The notes beneath the pieces were generated by a model. That model was not told the origin of the DNA and made no database searches. It saw only the letters and a program-made list of their open reading frames with translations. DNA of 64,000 bases, from positions 5,146,001 through 5,210,000 of the forward strand of contig NZ_CP014475.1 of assembly GCF_001583415.1 (NCBI RefSeq), written 5' to 3'. Within the stretch, counting starts at the first letter, position 1. The number at the start of each line of letters is the position of its first letter. Below are positions 8,936 to 17,190 of the stretch, piece by piece. The stretch is from Mycolicibacterium phlei. GTDB lineage: Bacteria > Actinomycetota > Actinomycetes > Mycobacteriales > Mycobacteriaceae. The position numbers and the translations under genes were made by a program.

Positions 8936-9397
8936 GTGCCGTCCCGCTACGACCACCTCGACGAGCTGCTGAGCCGCATCGCGATCGCCCGGCAGCGGCC
9001 GAAGTGGCGGGACCGCATCCTGGACCGCACCGGCCCGGTGTCCAGCGCGGCCACCCTGCGTGTGCTGCGCGCCGTCGAACAGTGCGCTCAGCAGGCCGGT
9101 GGTGCGTCAATCCGCGACGTCGCCGAGTTCCTCGCCGTCGAGCATTCGACCGCGAGCCGCTCGGTCGCGGCGGTGGTGTCGGCGGGCCTGGTCACCAAGG
9201 CCAACGACGCCGACGATCAGCGGCGCTGCACGCTGGTGCTGACCGACGCCGGCCGCGAGGCACTCGAGACGGTGACCGGACGGCGCAGCGCGATGGTCGC
9301 CGAGATGATCGCCGACTGGGACGAGGACACCGTCGACACCCTCGTCGACCTCCTGGACCGGCTGACCGAACGCTTCGAGAGCGCGGTGGCGCGGTGA
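8936..9397 (+). CDS. MarR-family transcriptional regulator
   Basis: 153 residues from GTG 8936; an ATG at 8918 in the same frame is the alternative start. No convincing Shine-Dalgarno lies before either, so a leaderless transcript is possible. The winged-helix core is visible: helix-turn-helix around SIRDVAEFLAVEHSTASRSV and wing NDADDQRRCTLVLTDAGREAL, followed by a dimerisation helix. The stop codon overlaps the GTG start of the downstream MFS gene (GTGA), indicating a regulator-exporter operon. The likely signal is a compound exported by that pump. Confidence 0.88.
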   Translation: MPSRYDHLDELLSRIAIARQRPKWRDRILDRTGPVSSAATLRVLRAVEQCAQQAGGASIRDVAEFLAVEHSTASRSVAAVVSAGLVTKANDADDQRRCTLVLTDAGREALETVTGRRSAMVAEMIADWDEDTVDTLVDLLDRLTERFESAVAR

Positions 9398-10650
9398 CAG
9401 CGGAAGCCACCACCCCGGCCCCGGCTCCGGCCCGCCCCCGCGGCGCGCTCGGCCTGATCGTCGACCCGGTCTTCGGGGCGCTGTTCTGGGGCAAGATGTT
9501 CTCCGTCGTCGCGGTGTGGACGCACGGCCTGGTCGCGGCGATCGTCATGTGGGAGGCGACGCGCTCGGCGCTGATGGTCGGCATGGTCGGCGTCGCGCAG
9601 TTCCTTCCGCAGCTGATCCTCAGCCCCACCAGCGGTAAGTGGGCCGACACGGGCGATCCGGCGCGCCAGATCCTGCTCGGCCGGGTGCTGTGCGTGCTGG
9701 GCTCCGGATTCATCGCGACGTGGCTGTTCGCCGCGGGCGAGCAACGCAGCATGGCCGCGGCCAGCGCCGTGCTGGCGGGCACCCTGCTGGTGGGCTTCGG
9801 TTTCGTCGTCGGCGGGCCCGCGATGCAGTCGATCGTGCCGAACCTGATCCGCGACGGCGAACTGTCGACGGCCATGGCGCTCAACAGTTTTCCGATGACC
9901 ATCGGCCGCATCGTCGGCCCCGCGGCGGGTGCCTACATCGTCGCGCACAGCTCGGCGGCGGTGGCCTTCGCCGTCGCCACCGGACTGCACTTCGTGTTCC
10001 TCGCCTGCATCGTCGCCGTGCGGTTCCCCAAGCCGCCGGTGCGCGACGCCGACGGCGACTACCGGGTGCGGGTCGCGCTGAAGTACGTGTGGCGCGACCG
10101 GCCGCTGCTGATGGCGCTGGTCGCGGTGGCGGTCATGGGTATCGCGTCGGACTCGTCAATCACGTTGGCCCCGTCCATCGTCGACGAACTCGGCGGCGAC
10201 GCCCGCCTGGTCGGCATCCTGTCGGCGGTGTTCGGGGTGGGTGCCGCGCTGGGCATGGCGGCGCTGGCGCTGCTGCGGGGCCGCGTGGCATCGGCTCGGG
10301 TGTCGGCCGTCGGCCTGGCCGGGCTGGGTCTGGGCTGCGCGCTGCTCACCGTCGCGGTGACGCCGGTGCTGGCGCTGATCGGTTTCGCGCTGGGCGGGCT
10401 CGGATTCGGCTGGGCGATGACCGGGCTGAGCACCGTCGTCCAGGAGCGCGCCCCCGGTGAGCTGCGCGGCCGCATCATGGCGCTGTGGCTCGTCGGGTTC
10501 CTCGGCTCACGCCCGATCGCGGCGGCCCTGCTGGGCGGCACCGCGGACATGACCAACGTGTACGTCGCGTTCGGCGTCGCCGCGACACTGTGCCTGCTGA
10601 TGGTGCTGTGGTGCCGGCCGTCGAAGCTGCGCGGCCCCCTGCCCGCCTAA
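9394..10650 (+). CDS. MFS drug/siderophore-type exporter
   Basis: 418 residues from a GTG overlapping the marR stop. About 12 transmembrane segments are evident, with the MFS loop GKWADTGDPARQILLGR between helices 2 and 3 and a matching RGRIMALWLVGFLGSRPIA near the end. The arrangement and motifs (SPTSGKWAD, NSFPMTIGRIVGPAAG) are those of the EntS-like MFS_3 group, which exports siderophores and drugs. The substrate is unknown; control by the coupled MarR is likely. Confidence 0.9.
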   Translation: MTAEATTPAPAPARPRGALGLIVDPVFGALFWGKMFSVVAVWTHGLVAAIVMWEATRSALMVGMVGVAQFLPQLILSPTSGKWADTGDPARQILLGRVLCVLGSGFIATWLFAAGEQRSMAAASAVLAGTLLVGFGFVVGGPAMQSIVPNLIRDGELSTAMALNSFPMTIGRIVGPAAGAYIVAHSSAAVAFAVATGLHFVFLACIVAVRFPKPPVRDADGDYRVRVALKYVWRDRPLLMALVAVAVMGIASDSSITLAPSIVDELGGDARLVGILSAVFGVGAALGMAALALLRGRVASARVSAVGLAGLGLGCALLTVAVTPVLALIGFALGGLGFGWAMTGLSTVVQERAPGELRGRIMALWLVGFLGSRPIAAALLGGTADMTNVYVAFGVAATLCLLMVLWCRPSKLRGPLPA

Positions 10651-10668
10651 CTCCTTCCTTCCTTTCGG

Positions 10669-10786
10669 CGCGAGTGTGCGTGTTTGTACACGACACGCCG
10701 GGGTTTTCTCGGCATTTGCGCACGCTCGCGAGATCGACAGCAGGGCTGTGGTTTTCGCGTCGATCACGACCCTGGTGTCGATCTCG
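10669..10786. repeat. Two nested intergenic inverted repeats upstream of the 13E12 gene
   Basis: Two long stem-forming dyads adjoin here. The first pairs 10669-10680 with 10719-10730 (11 of 12 bases), beginning 18 bases after the MFS stop. The second pairs 10729-10745 with 10770-10786 (16 of 17 bases). The GCGAGTGTGCG...TGTACACGACACGCCG texture resembles short dispersed intergenic repeats I associate with rapid-growing mycobacteria, often beside 13E12 genes; this is from memory. The first stem may also terminate MFS transcription. Confidence 0.55.
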
Positions 10787-10843
10787 ACGATCCCCAGAAA
10801 AAACCTTGAGAAATTCGCGCTCGGAACCCTGATTTGTCAGAGG

Positions 10844-10859
10844 TCGAATGTATGTTCGA
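10844..10859 (+). promoter_or_regulatory. LexA (SOS) box
   Basis: TCGAATGTATGTTCGA matches the mycobacterial SOS consensus TCGAAC-N4-GTTCGA with one mismatch. It lies 3 bases before the chosen ATG (10863) of the 13E12/HNH gene. Several 13E12-family genes in M. tuberculosis are known to be LexA-controlled, so DNA-damage induction is expected. Confidence 0.8.
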
Positions 10860-10862
10860 GTT

Positions 10863-12317
10863 ATGTCAGGTACGGGTCTGCAGGCAGCCATCAAGGGGCT
10901 GCGGGCGGCCGTCGACGCGGTCGCCGGCTGCGACCTGACCCTCGCCACTGACACCGAGCTTCTTGGCGCCCTCGATGACTTGGAGATGGTGGCCTGCCAA
11001 CTACCCGCGCTACAGCAGAAGATGCTGGCGCGGCTGCAGACCGAAACCACCCCGCACAAACTCGGGGCGCATAACTGGAAAGAGGTGCTCAAGGCCCGCT
11101 ACCGGATCACCGGCAGTGAGGCCAACCGCCGCCTGGCCGACACCGAGATGCTGGCACCCCGACAGGCACTCACCGGACAACCACTGCCACCGGCGCTGGC
11201 GATCACCGCCGACACCCAGGCGTTGGGGGTGCTCACCCCGGGTCATGTCGAGGTGATCCGCAAAACGGTCGACAAGTTGCCTGGCTGGGTCGACGGTGCG
11301 ACCCGGGAGCGTGTCGAGGCCGACCTGGTACGCGCCGCCCTGGGGGTGGACTGTGACCAGCTGGCCTCCAAGGCCAAAGAACTGCTGTACCGGCTCGATC
11401 AGGACGGCCCAGCCCCCGATGACACCGAACGCGCCCGCCGCCGTAGCGCCACCCACGGAAAACAGGGTGAAGACGGCATGACCACCTGGCGTCTGACCCT
11501 GACCCCGGAGTGCCACGCGACCTTTGAGGCACTGCTGGCCAAACTGGCCGCCCCCGGCATGTGCAATCCGGACGATCCGCAACCGTGTGTGTCCGGCACC
11601 CCGACTCAGGCCCAGATCGACAACGACCACCGCACCCTGGCCCAACGCCAGCACGATGCCCTGTTGGCGATCGGGCGGATCGCGTTGATGGGCGGCGATC
11701 TAGGCACGCTGAACGGTCTGCCGGTCTCGGTGATCATTCGGGTCACCCTCGACCAACTCGAGACGCGGGCCGGGTTGGCCACCACCGGTGGTGGCACCAA
11801 ACTGCCCATCTCTGATGTGCTGCGCATGGCCGCACACGCCCACCACCATCTAGCGGTGTTCGACGGCGCCACCGGCTCCGCCCTCGCCCACTACCGGGGT
11901 AAACGGGTGGCCACACCCGCACAGCGGATCATGCTCATCGCCCGCGACGGGGGCTGCACCAAACCCGGCTGCACCGTCGGCGCCTACGGCTGCCAAGCCC
12001 ACCACGCCGAACGCGATTGGATCGACGGGGGTAACACCAACGTCGACGAAATGGGATTAGCGTGCCCGCCGCACAACCGCCTCGTCGACACCGACAACCC
12101 CACCGCCTGGACCACCCACATGACCGACAAGCATCACGTCGAATGGATCCCACCCGACGGGTTGGACAACGGGCAACCCCGTATCAACACCATCCACCAA
12201 CCCGAACTCCTGCTCGCCGACCTCACCGACAGGGACGACGAACCTGACAGCACACAAACCGAAGACCCCCGAACCGAACCCGGCGGACCCGCACCACCCA
12301 CAAACGGCGCGGCCTAA
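10863..12317 (+). CDS. 13E12-repeat family protein: DUF222 plus C-terminal HNH nuclease
   Basis: 484 residues from ATG 10863; an ATG at 10848 lies inside the SOS box and is less likely. The N-terminal half is the DUF222 region typical of 13E12 proteins (LEMVACQLPALQQKML, then NWKEVLKARYRITGSEANRRL). The C-terminus carries an HNH nuclease: RDGGCTKPGCTVGAYGCQAHHAER and later MGLACPPHNRLVDT, with Cys pairs and His residues for metal binding. The protein looks intact, whereas many family members are degraded. Family function is unresolved; these are multi-copy genes in mycobacteria. The LexA box implies SOS induction. Confidence 0.92.
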   Translation: MSGTGLQAAIKGLRAAVDAVAGCDLTLATDTELLGALDDLEMVACQLPALQQKMLARLQTETTPHKLGAHNWKEVLKARYRITGSEANRRLADTEMLAPRQALTGQPLPPALAITADTQALGVLTPGHVEVIRKTVDKLPGWVDGATRERVEADLVRAALGVDCDQLASKAKELLYRLDQDGPAPDDTERARRRSATHGKQGEDGMTTWRLTLTPECHATFEALLAKLAAPGMCNPDDPQPCVSGTPTQAQIDNDHRTLAQRQHDALLAIGRIALMGGDLGTLNGLPVSVIIRVTLDQLETRAGLATTGGGTKLPISDVLRMAAHAHHHLAVFDGATGSALAHYRGKRVATPAQRIMLIARDGGCTKPGCTVGAYGCQAHHAERDWIDGGNTNVDEMGLACPPHNRLVDTDNPTAWTTHMTDKHHVEWIPPDGLDNGQPRINTIHQPELLLADLTDRDDEPDSTQTEDPRTEPGGPAPPTNGAA

Positions 12318-12330
12318 CCGGCCGCCTGAT

Positions 12331-13170
12331 CTACGAGTTCGCGGCAGCCTGCCGCGCGCGTTCGTTAACGGAGGCGACGACGCCGCCGTCGTTGAGGATG
12401 TCGGTGCCGGTGAGGTAGCCCGCCTTGGAACTGACGCAGAACGCCAGCAGTTCGGCCATCTCCTCGGGCTTACCCCAGCGCGGGACCGCCGCATCGGTCA
12501 CCAGCGCGCCCGCGCCGGCGTTCTCCTCCAGGCGACCCATCTCGGTGTCCGTCGAACCCGGCGACACCGACACGATCCGCAACCCCTTGGTGTTGAACCG
12601 TTCCGCCTGGGCGCTGCTGAACCACCGCACGAAGCTCTTGCTCAGCCCGTAGGCGATGCCGGACCGCAGTTCCTCCGGGTACGCGTCGCATGCGGCCAGC
12701 ATGTCCGCCATGAATGCCGCTTGGTCCTGAAGTGCCTGGGGGAAATGGTTTTTCGGAATCAACTCGTCAGGCAGCAGATAGGCCGCCATGGACGCGACGT
12801 TGACGATCGCGGCCCCCTCGTCGGCCGTCGCGAAGAACGCCTCGTTGACGTTCACAGTGCCGATCGCATTGGTGCGCATGACGTATTCGGCGCTGCCCAT
12901 GCTCGGGCTCACGCCCGCGGTGTGCACCACCGACACCAGTTCGCCGAGCCCGACCGCGGTGGCGAACACCTCGTCCACCGCGGCACGGTCGGTGACGTCG
13001 GCGTGCACGGCGGTGGCGGCGATGCCGTCGGCGGCCAAATTCTCGACGGCGCCGTCGAGGCGGTCCTTGCGGACGTCGCACAGCACAAGGGCATGGTCGG
13101 CGCCGAGGATTCTGGCTGTGGCCACGCCCATCCCGCCCGCGCCGCCGGTGATCACTGAGACTCGCGTCAT
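12331..13170 (-). CDS. Short-chain dehydrogenase/reductase
   Basis: 279 residues from the ATG at 13170; an ATG two codons earlier is equally possible. Rossmann motif TGGAGGMG (about residues 8-15), VHTAG in place of NNAG, and catalytic NVASMAAYLLP with YGLSK further on. An insertion of about 40 residues separates the catalytic Ser region from the Tyr-Lys motif (PKNHFPQALQDQAAFMADML), as in the SDR group that includes 3-alpha-hydroxysteroid dehydrogenase-like proteins. The end motif TGTDILNDGGVVAS is typical. It is convergent with the HNH gene, 13 bases away. Confidence 0.87.
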   Translation of the reverse strand: MTRVSVITGGAGGMGVATARILGADHALVLCDVRKDRLDGAVENLAADGIAATAVHADVTDRAAVDEVFATAVGLGELVSVVHTAGVSPSMGSAEYVMRTNAIGTVNVNEAFFATADEGAAIVNVASMAAYLLPDELIPKNHFPQALQDQAAFMADMLAACDAYPEELRSGIAYGLSKSFVRWFSSAQAERFNTKGLRIVSVSPGSTDTEMGRLEENAGAGALVTDAAVPRWGKPEEMAELLAFCVSSKAGYLTGTDILNDGGVVASVNERARQAAANS

Positions 13171-13212
13171 GGCCACACCGTATACCGCAAGGCTTACCGT
13201 CGGTGCGACGAT

Positions 13213-13968
13213 TCAGTCGATCGCCAGCACCAGCAGCTCGCCGCTGAGGGTGCCGTCGCCCAGCAGATCGCCGATCCGCCCGCTGGACTCCTCGGCCAGC
13301 CGCCAGGCCTCGGTGTGGCCGTACCGCCCGGCCAGCGCCTCCTCGACGGCGTCGGCACGCTCGGTCCACTGCTCCGGAATCGCCGGCAGGTCCGCGGTGC
13401 ACAGCCGTTGCCGCACGGTCAGCCCGGCGCGCTGCAGCAGATCGTCGAGCCGGTCCGGGGTCGGGAAGTTGTTGTCGGGCAGGTATCCGTCGGGCAGGTC
13501 GCGGTGCGCGACGAACACCAGCAGCCCGATCCGCCCGCCCGGCCGCACGACGCGGCGCAGCTCGCGCAGCAGGCCGAGCTGATCCGGCGTCGTGCACAGC
13601 ACCCCCAGCGACCACGCCGCATCCACGCTCGCGTCGGCGACCGGCAACGCGGAGCCCAGCGCGCACATCACCGGGTAGCCGAACAGCCGTCGCGCGGCCC
13701 GGCAGGCACCGGGTTCCGGTTCCACCAGCAGCGGTTTCACCGAGCGGGCCTGCGCCGCGTACGCCGCCGGGCCGCCGACGCCCGCCCCGCAGTCGAGCAG
13801 TTCGTCGCCGCCGGACAGATCCATGCGTTCGAGCAGCCAGTCCAGCGCCGCCGGGCTGCCGCTGCCCCGACACCCCGCGGGCACGTGGTACTCGGGACCG
13901 AGTGCGGTCGCCACCGTCGCGGTCCACTCCGCCACGGTGCCGAACTCCGCTTCCATCGCCTCGCTCAT
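13213..13968 (-). CDS. SAM-dependent methyltransferase (class I)
   Basis: 251 residues. SAM-binding motif I is LLDCGAGVGGPAAYAA (about residues 58-73), followed by LLVEPEPGACRAA (motif II), SVDAAWSLGVLCTTPD (post-I) and RRVVRPGGRIGLLVF (motif III). Substrate unknown. The start overlaps the stop of the upstream MTHFR-like gene (ATGA), so the pair is translationally coupled. That coupling hints that both act in one-carbon or methyl-transfer chemistry. Confidence 0.86.
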   Translation of the reverse strand: MSEAMEAEFGTVAEWTATVATALGPEYHVPAGCRGSGSPAALDWLLERMDLSGGDELLDCGAGVGGPAAYAAQARSVKPLLVEPEPGACRAARRLFGYPVMCALGSALPVADASVDAAWSLGVLCTTPDQLGLLRELRRVVRPGGRIGLLVFVAHRDLPDGYLPDNNFPTPDRLDDLLQRAGLTVRQRLCTADLPAIPEQWTERADAVEEALAGRYGHTEAWRLAEESSGRIGDLLGDGTLSGELLVLAID

Positions 13969-14954
13969 GCGGCCTCCGGATAGATTCTGCGGCCGACCTC
14001 GGCCTTGATCTCCGCGCCGACCCGCGTGCCGGACGCCGACGCCGACCCGGACAGGTTGACCCCCGCGATCCCCTCGATCGCCAGCAGCGCGCGGGCCTCG
14101 CGGACCGCCGCCTCAATCCCCGCCGCGACCGGATCACGGTCTGTCAGAACCTGTTCGACGACCGCCTGGTCGAGTTCGAGACCCGGCAGACCCTGCAGCA
14201 CCGCGGCCGAGACGCTGTCGGTGAACACCGCGACCGCCGCGATCACCGGAATCGTCAGCCCCGCCGCCCGCGCCGCCGCCATGAACTCGGCGACCATCTC
14301 CGGCGTGCGGACGTGGTTGAGCACCGCGACACCGGCGCCCGCCCGCTGCTTCTCCACCAACCGCAGGGGCCGGGCGCGCACCGGCGGTGCGGTCGGCGTC
14401 TCCGGCACCGCCGCGGTCATCCCGAGCGACGCCGCCAACGCCACCAGCCGTGGACCGTCCAGGTCGAAGGTCTGCGTGACGTCGGGACGTACGTCGTAAC
14501 CGCGGCCGTCGCCGGTCACACACATCGCGGTGCGCACACCGGTGCTGTGCAGGCCGCGCAGCTCCTGCTCCAACACGACGCGGTTGCGGTCCCGGCAGGA
14601 CAGCGTGATCCACGGTGTGGCACCGGCATCGAGCAGCAGCCGCCCCATCAGCGTCGGCGGGAAGTCGGGTCGGTTCTGGTGCTCGCCGACCAGCACCGCG
14701 TCACACGACGGCGCCAGGATGCGTGCCGTCGCCGCGACGTCATCGGGGTCGAACGGTGCGCAGCTGAAATCGGTGACCACCAGCGGCGGTGCCACCGGCG
14801 GCGCGGCCACGGGCGTACCGGTCCAGGGCACCACGTCGTCGAAGGAGCACGCGCCGGGCCGCATCTCGCACTGTCCGTCGGGCCGCACCCCGCCGCACGG
14901 CCCGAACGTCATCCGTTTGGGGCAGTCGTCCGGCACGAGCAGCCCTATACCCAC
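13965..14954 (-). CDS. Methylenetetrahydrofolate reductase-like protein with zinc-binding CPK/GPCGG head
   Basis: 329 residues. The N-terminus has a cysteine cluster, CPKRMTFGPCGG with GQCEM and PGACSFDD, typical of the metal-binding MTHFR_C/MetV-like module. The rest is a TIM-barrel with AVLVGEHQNRPDFPP, ITLSCRDRNRVVLEQELRGL and TAMCVTGDGRG, the MetF-type core (usually VTGD). In mycobacteria non-canonical MTHFRs such as Rv2172c are known; this protein is related in type, but an assignment as the working MTHFR is inference. It is coupled to a methyltransferase and 12 bases downstream of a WS/DGAT gene on the same strand. Confidence 0.75.
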   Translation of the reverse strand: MGIGLLVPDDCPKRMTFGPCGGVRPDGQCEMRPGACSFDDVVPWTGTPVAAPPVAPPLVVTDFSCAPFDPDDVAATARILAPSCDAVLVGEHQNRPDFPPTLMGRLLLDAGATPWITLSCRDRNRVVLEQELRGLHSTGVRTAMCVTGDGRGYDVRPDVTQTFDLDGPRLVALAASLGMTAAVPETPTAPPVRARPLRLVEKQRAGAGVAVLNHVRTPEMVAEFMAAARAAGLTIPVIAAVAVFTDSVSAAVLQGLPGLELDQAVVEQVLTDRDPVAAGIEAAVREARALLAIEGIAGVNLSGSASASGTRVGAEIKAEVGRRIYPEAA

Positions 14955-14966
14955 TTTCGGCCCGCG

Positions 14967-16325
14967 CTAGAGAACGGCGCGCTCGAGGTCCTTCAGCGAC
15001 GTCTCCAGATGGCCGAGCAACCGCTGCAGATGCGGGACGTTGCGGCGGTCGCCGACGAGCCCGAAGTCGAGGTTGTCCGCGTTGTTGGCCAGCGTGATGT
15101 TGAGCGCCTGCCCGTCGAGGGGGATCGAGAACGGGTAGCTGCCGGTGAGCCGGGCGCCCTTCCAGTACAGCGGCTCCCGCCCGCCGGGCACGTTGGAGAT
15201 CACGATGTTGAACGGCGGCGGCGTGCTGCGCACCACCCCGGGCAGCAGTCCGAAGGCCACCCCGCCGATCAGGAACGCCGACACCGCGAGCTGCTGCATC
15301 CGCGGCAGTCCGGAGTACACCTTCTTGTTGGCGGTCATCGACTTGGCGATGGTCTCCAGCCGGCGCACCGGATCGTCGGTGTTGGTGGCCAGATCGCACA
15401 GGATCGCGCCGACGAGGTTGCCGCCGGCGTCGGCCTCACTCTCCGAACGCAAACTCACCGGCACCATCGCCACCAGCGGCGTGTCCGGCAGCGCATGCTG
15501 TTCGTCCAGGTAGGCGCGCAGCGCACCGGAGCACATCGCCAGCACCACGTCGTTGACCGTGACCCCGGCGGCCTCCTTGACCGCCCTGATCCGCTCCAGC
15601 GGCCACGACTGCGCCGCGACCCGGCGGGCACCGCCGATCCGCACGTTGAACATCGTCTTCGGCGCCCGGTACGGCAGCGTCAGCTCCTGCTCCAGCAGCG
15701 CCGCGCGGGCCAGCGACAGCGTGCTCGGCGCCAGGCCCGCGACCGATCCCGCCAGCTGGCCCACCGTCTGCAGCAGCGACGGGCCCGAGGACTGCCCGTC
15801 GGAGCGGCGGCGCTGCGGCAGGCTCCACGGCGCCCGGTTCGCGGTGTCGGCGGGATCGGTGGACAGCACCCGCTGCAGCAGCTTCATCGCCGACACCCCG
15901 TCGATCAGCGAGTGGTGCACCTTCGTGTACAGGGCGAACCGGCCGTCGCCGAGCCCCTCGATGAGGTGCGCCTCCCACAGCGGCCGGTGCCGGTCGAGCA
16001 GCACGCCGTGCAGCCGGGAGATCAGCTCGAGCAGCTCGCGCACCCGGCCCGGCGACGGCACCGCCGAGCGCCGCATGTGGTAGTCGAGCTCGACCTCCTT
16101 GGCCTGCGACCACACCAGGTTGGTCACCCCGCCGAAGAACGCCGGGTGCTTGCGGAATGTCGGCTGCACGTCGGTCTGGGCGATCAGCCCCTCATAAAGC
16201 TCGCGCAGGAAGTCCGGCCCGGCGCCCTCGGGCGGCTCGAACAACTGCAGACCCCCGACGTGCATGGGATGCTCCCGCGACTCGCCGAGGAGGAAGATCG
16301 CATCGGTCGGGGAAATGGGCTGCAT
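14967..16325 (-). CDS. Wax ester synthase/diacylglycerol acyltransferase (WS/DGAT)
   Basis: 452 residues starting at the ATG at 16325 (MQPISPTDAIFLLGES), which has GGAGG 4 bases upstream; a longer frame to 16394 lacks such support. The family catalytic motif HHSLIDG (HHxxxDG) lies at about residue 140. The C-terminal half has VNDVVLAMCSGALRAYL, NIVISNVPGG and GQALNITLANNADNLDFGLVGD, all standard for mycobacterial Tgs enzymes. These make triacylglycerol or wax esters from acyl-CoA as storage lipid. It is followed closely by the MTHFR-like and methyltransferase genes. Confidence 0.94.
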   Translation of the reverse strand: MQPISPTDAIFLLGESREHPMHVGGLQLFEPPEGAGPDFLRELYEGLIAQTDVQPTFRKHPAFFGGVTNLVWSQAKEVELDYHMRRSAVPSPGRVRELLELISRLHGVLLDRHRPLWEAHLIEGLGDGRFALYTKVHHSLIDGVSAMKLLQRVLSTDPADTANRAPWSLPQRRRSDGQSSGPSLLQTVGQLAGSVAGLAPSTLSLARAALLEQELTLPYRAPKTMFNVRIGGARRVAAQSWPLERIRAVKEAAGVTVNDVVLAMCSGALRAYLDEQHALPDTPLVAMVPVSLRSESEADAGGNLVGAILCDLATNTDDPVRRLETIAKSMTANKKVYSGLPRMQQLAVSAFLIGGVAFGLLPGVVRSTPPPFNIVISNVPGGREPLYWKGARLTGSYPFSIPLDGQALNITLANNADNLDFGLVGDRRNVPHLQRLLGHLETSLKDLERAVL

Positions 16326-16408
16326 CAGACCTCCGTTGTCCGTGTGCTGCTCAGTCTCGTCCCCTGCGGCATCCCCCGTCGAGGGAACGGACAAACGTCA
16401 CACCGCTC

Positions 16409-17020
16409 TCACTCGCGGTCGAGGGCGCGCAGTCCGTGCAGATAGGTGGTCAGGTAGACGTCGATGACCGGCCGCCGGATCTCCCACGACTCGGGCATGG
16501 TGATGAGCAGCGCGTAGAGCCCGACCAGGAACGACACCCCGTTGAGCATCACGTCGACGCCCGGCGGGATCTGTCCGCGGGCCTGCGCGCGCCGCAACTC
16601 CTCGACCACGGCCACGATCACCGGGTGCGACGTCCACTCCTCCGACGGTGGACGTGTGGTCGAGAAGTGCAGTGCCAGAAAGTCTTTGAACAGCCGTGCG
16701 CCTAGCCGGTGCTCGAGGCCCTTGAGCACGTCGACCGTTTTCGACAGGGTGGCGCGCACGTCGTGATCGGTCCGGAAGAACCGGATGAGTTCGGCGGCCA
16801 TCCGCTCCTGCTCCCGGCGCTCGAGCTCGAGCAGGACGTGCTCCTTGGTGGGGAAGTGGAAGTAGAAGGTCGCGTGGGCGACGCCGGCGGCCGCGACGAT
16901 CGCGCCGACGTCGGCGGCGGCCATGCCGGTGCGTTTGAACTCGGCGATCGCCGCGCCGAGCAGCCGCTCGCGGGTCTGCAGGCCCTTGCGCACGCGCTCG
17001 GGCTTGAGTGTCTTTGACAC
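16409..17020 (-). CDS. TetR-family transcriptional regulator
   Basis: 203 residues. The N-terminal helix-turn-helix is ERLLGAAIAEFKRTGMAAADVGAIVAAAGVAHATFYFHFPTK in outline (about residues 18-60), followed by an all-helical ligand domain. It is divergent from a four-gene membrane operon starting at 17191. Two copies of TGACTTGA(A/G)TCA sit in the shared 170-base promoter (17045-17056 and 17165-17176), one next to each gene. It therefore probably represses itself and that operon. Confidence 0.92.
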   Translation of the reverse strand: MSKTLKPERVRKGLQTRERLLGAAIAEFKRTGMAAADVGAIVAAAGVAHATFYFHFPTKEHVLLELERREQERMAAELIRFFRTDHDVRATLSKTVDVLKGLEHRLGARLFKDFLALHFSTTRPPSEEWTSHPVIVAVVEELRRAQARGQIPPGVDVMLNGVSFLVGLYALLITMPESWEIRRPVIDVYLTTYLHGLRALDRE

Positions 17021-17044
17021 GGGGGCAGCCTAGCGCGGTTTTAC

Positions 17045-17056
17045 TGACTTGAATCA
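17045..17056. promoter_or_regulatory. Operator copy 1, TGACTTGAATCA
   Basis: Dyad with TGA/TCA ends located 24 bases upstream of the tetR start. The same 12-mer occurs with one change at 17165-17176 near the divergent operon. Paired sites flanking a divergent promoter suggest TetR binding. Confidence 0.6.
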
Positions 17057-17164
17057 GAAATAAGTCTTCCGCTCCCCCGCGCCGACCGCTAACCTCCATC
17101 GCAGACTGAGTGACGTTCCAGCGCTTTTCGCGTGCGTCAAGAACGGAGCGACGGTCGAACTATC

Positions 17165-17176
17165 TGACTTGAGTCA
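17165..17176. promoter_or_regulatory. Operator copy 2, TGACTTGAGTCA
   Basis: TGAC-TTGA-GTCA dyad immediately upstream of the ribosome-binding site (GGAGG near 17180) of the membrane operon's first gene. A bound repressor here would block transcription directly. It matches copy 1 at 11 of 12 positions. Confidence 0.6.
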
Positions 17177-17190
17177 TCACGGAGGCGGAC

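Noticed and set aside
13902-16445. An 847-codon plus-strand frame across the MTHFR-like and WS/DGAT genes
   Set aside because: Extremely His/Arg/Gln-rich with no recognisable domain, and fully opposite two well-supported genes.
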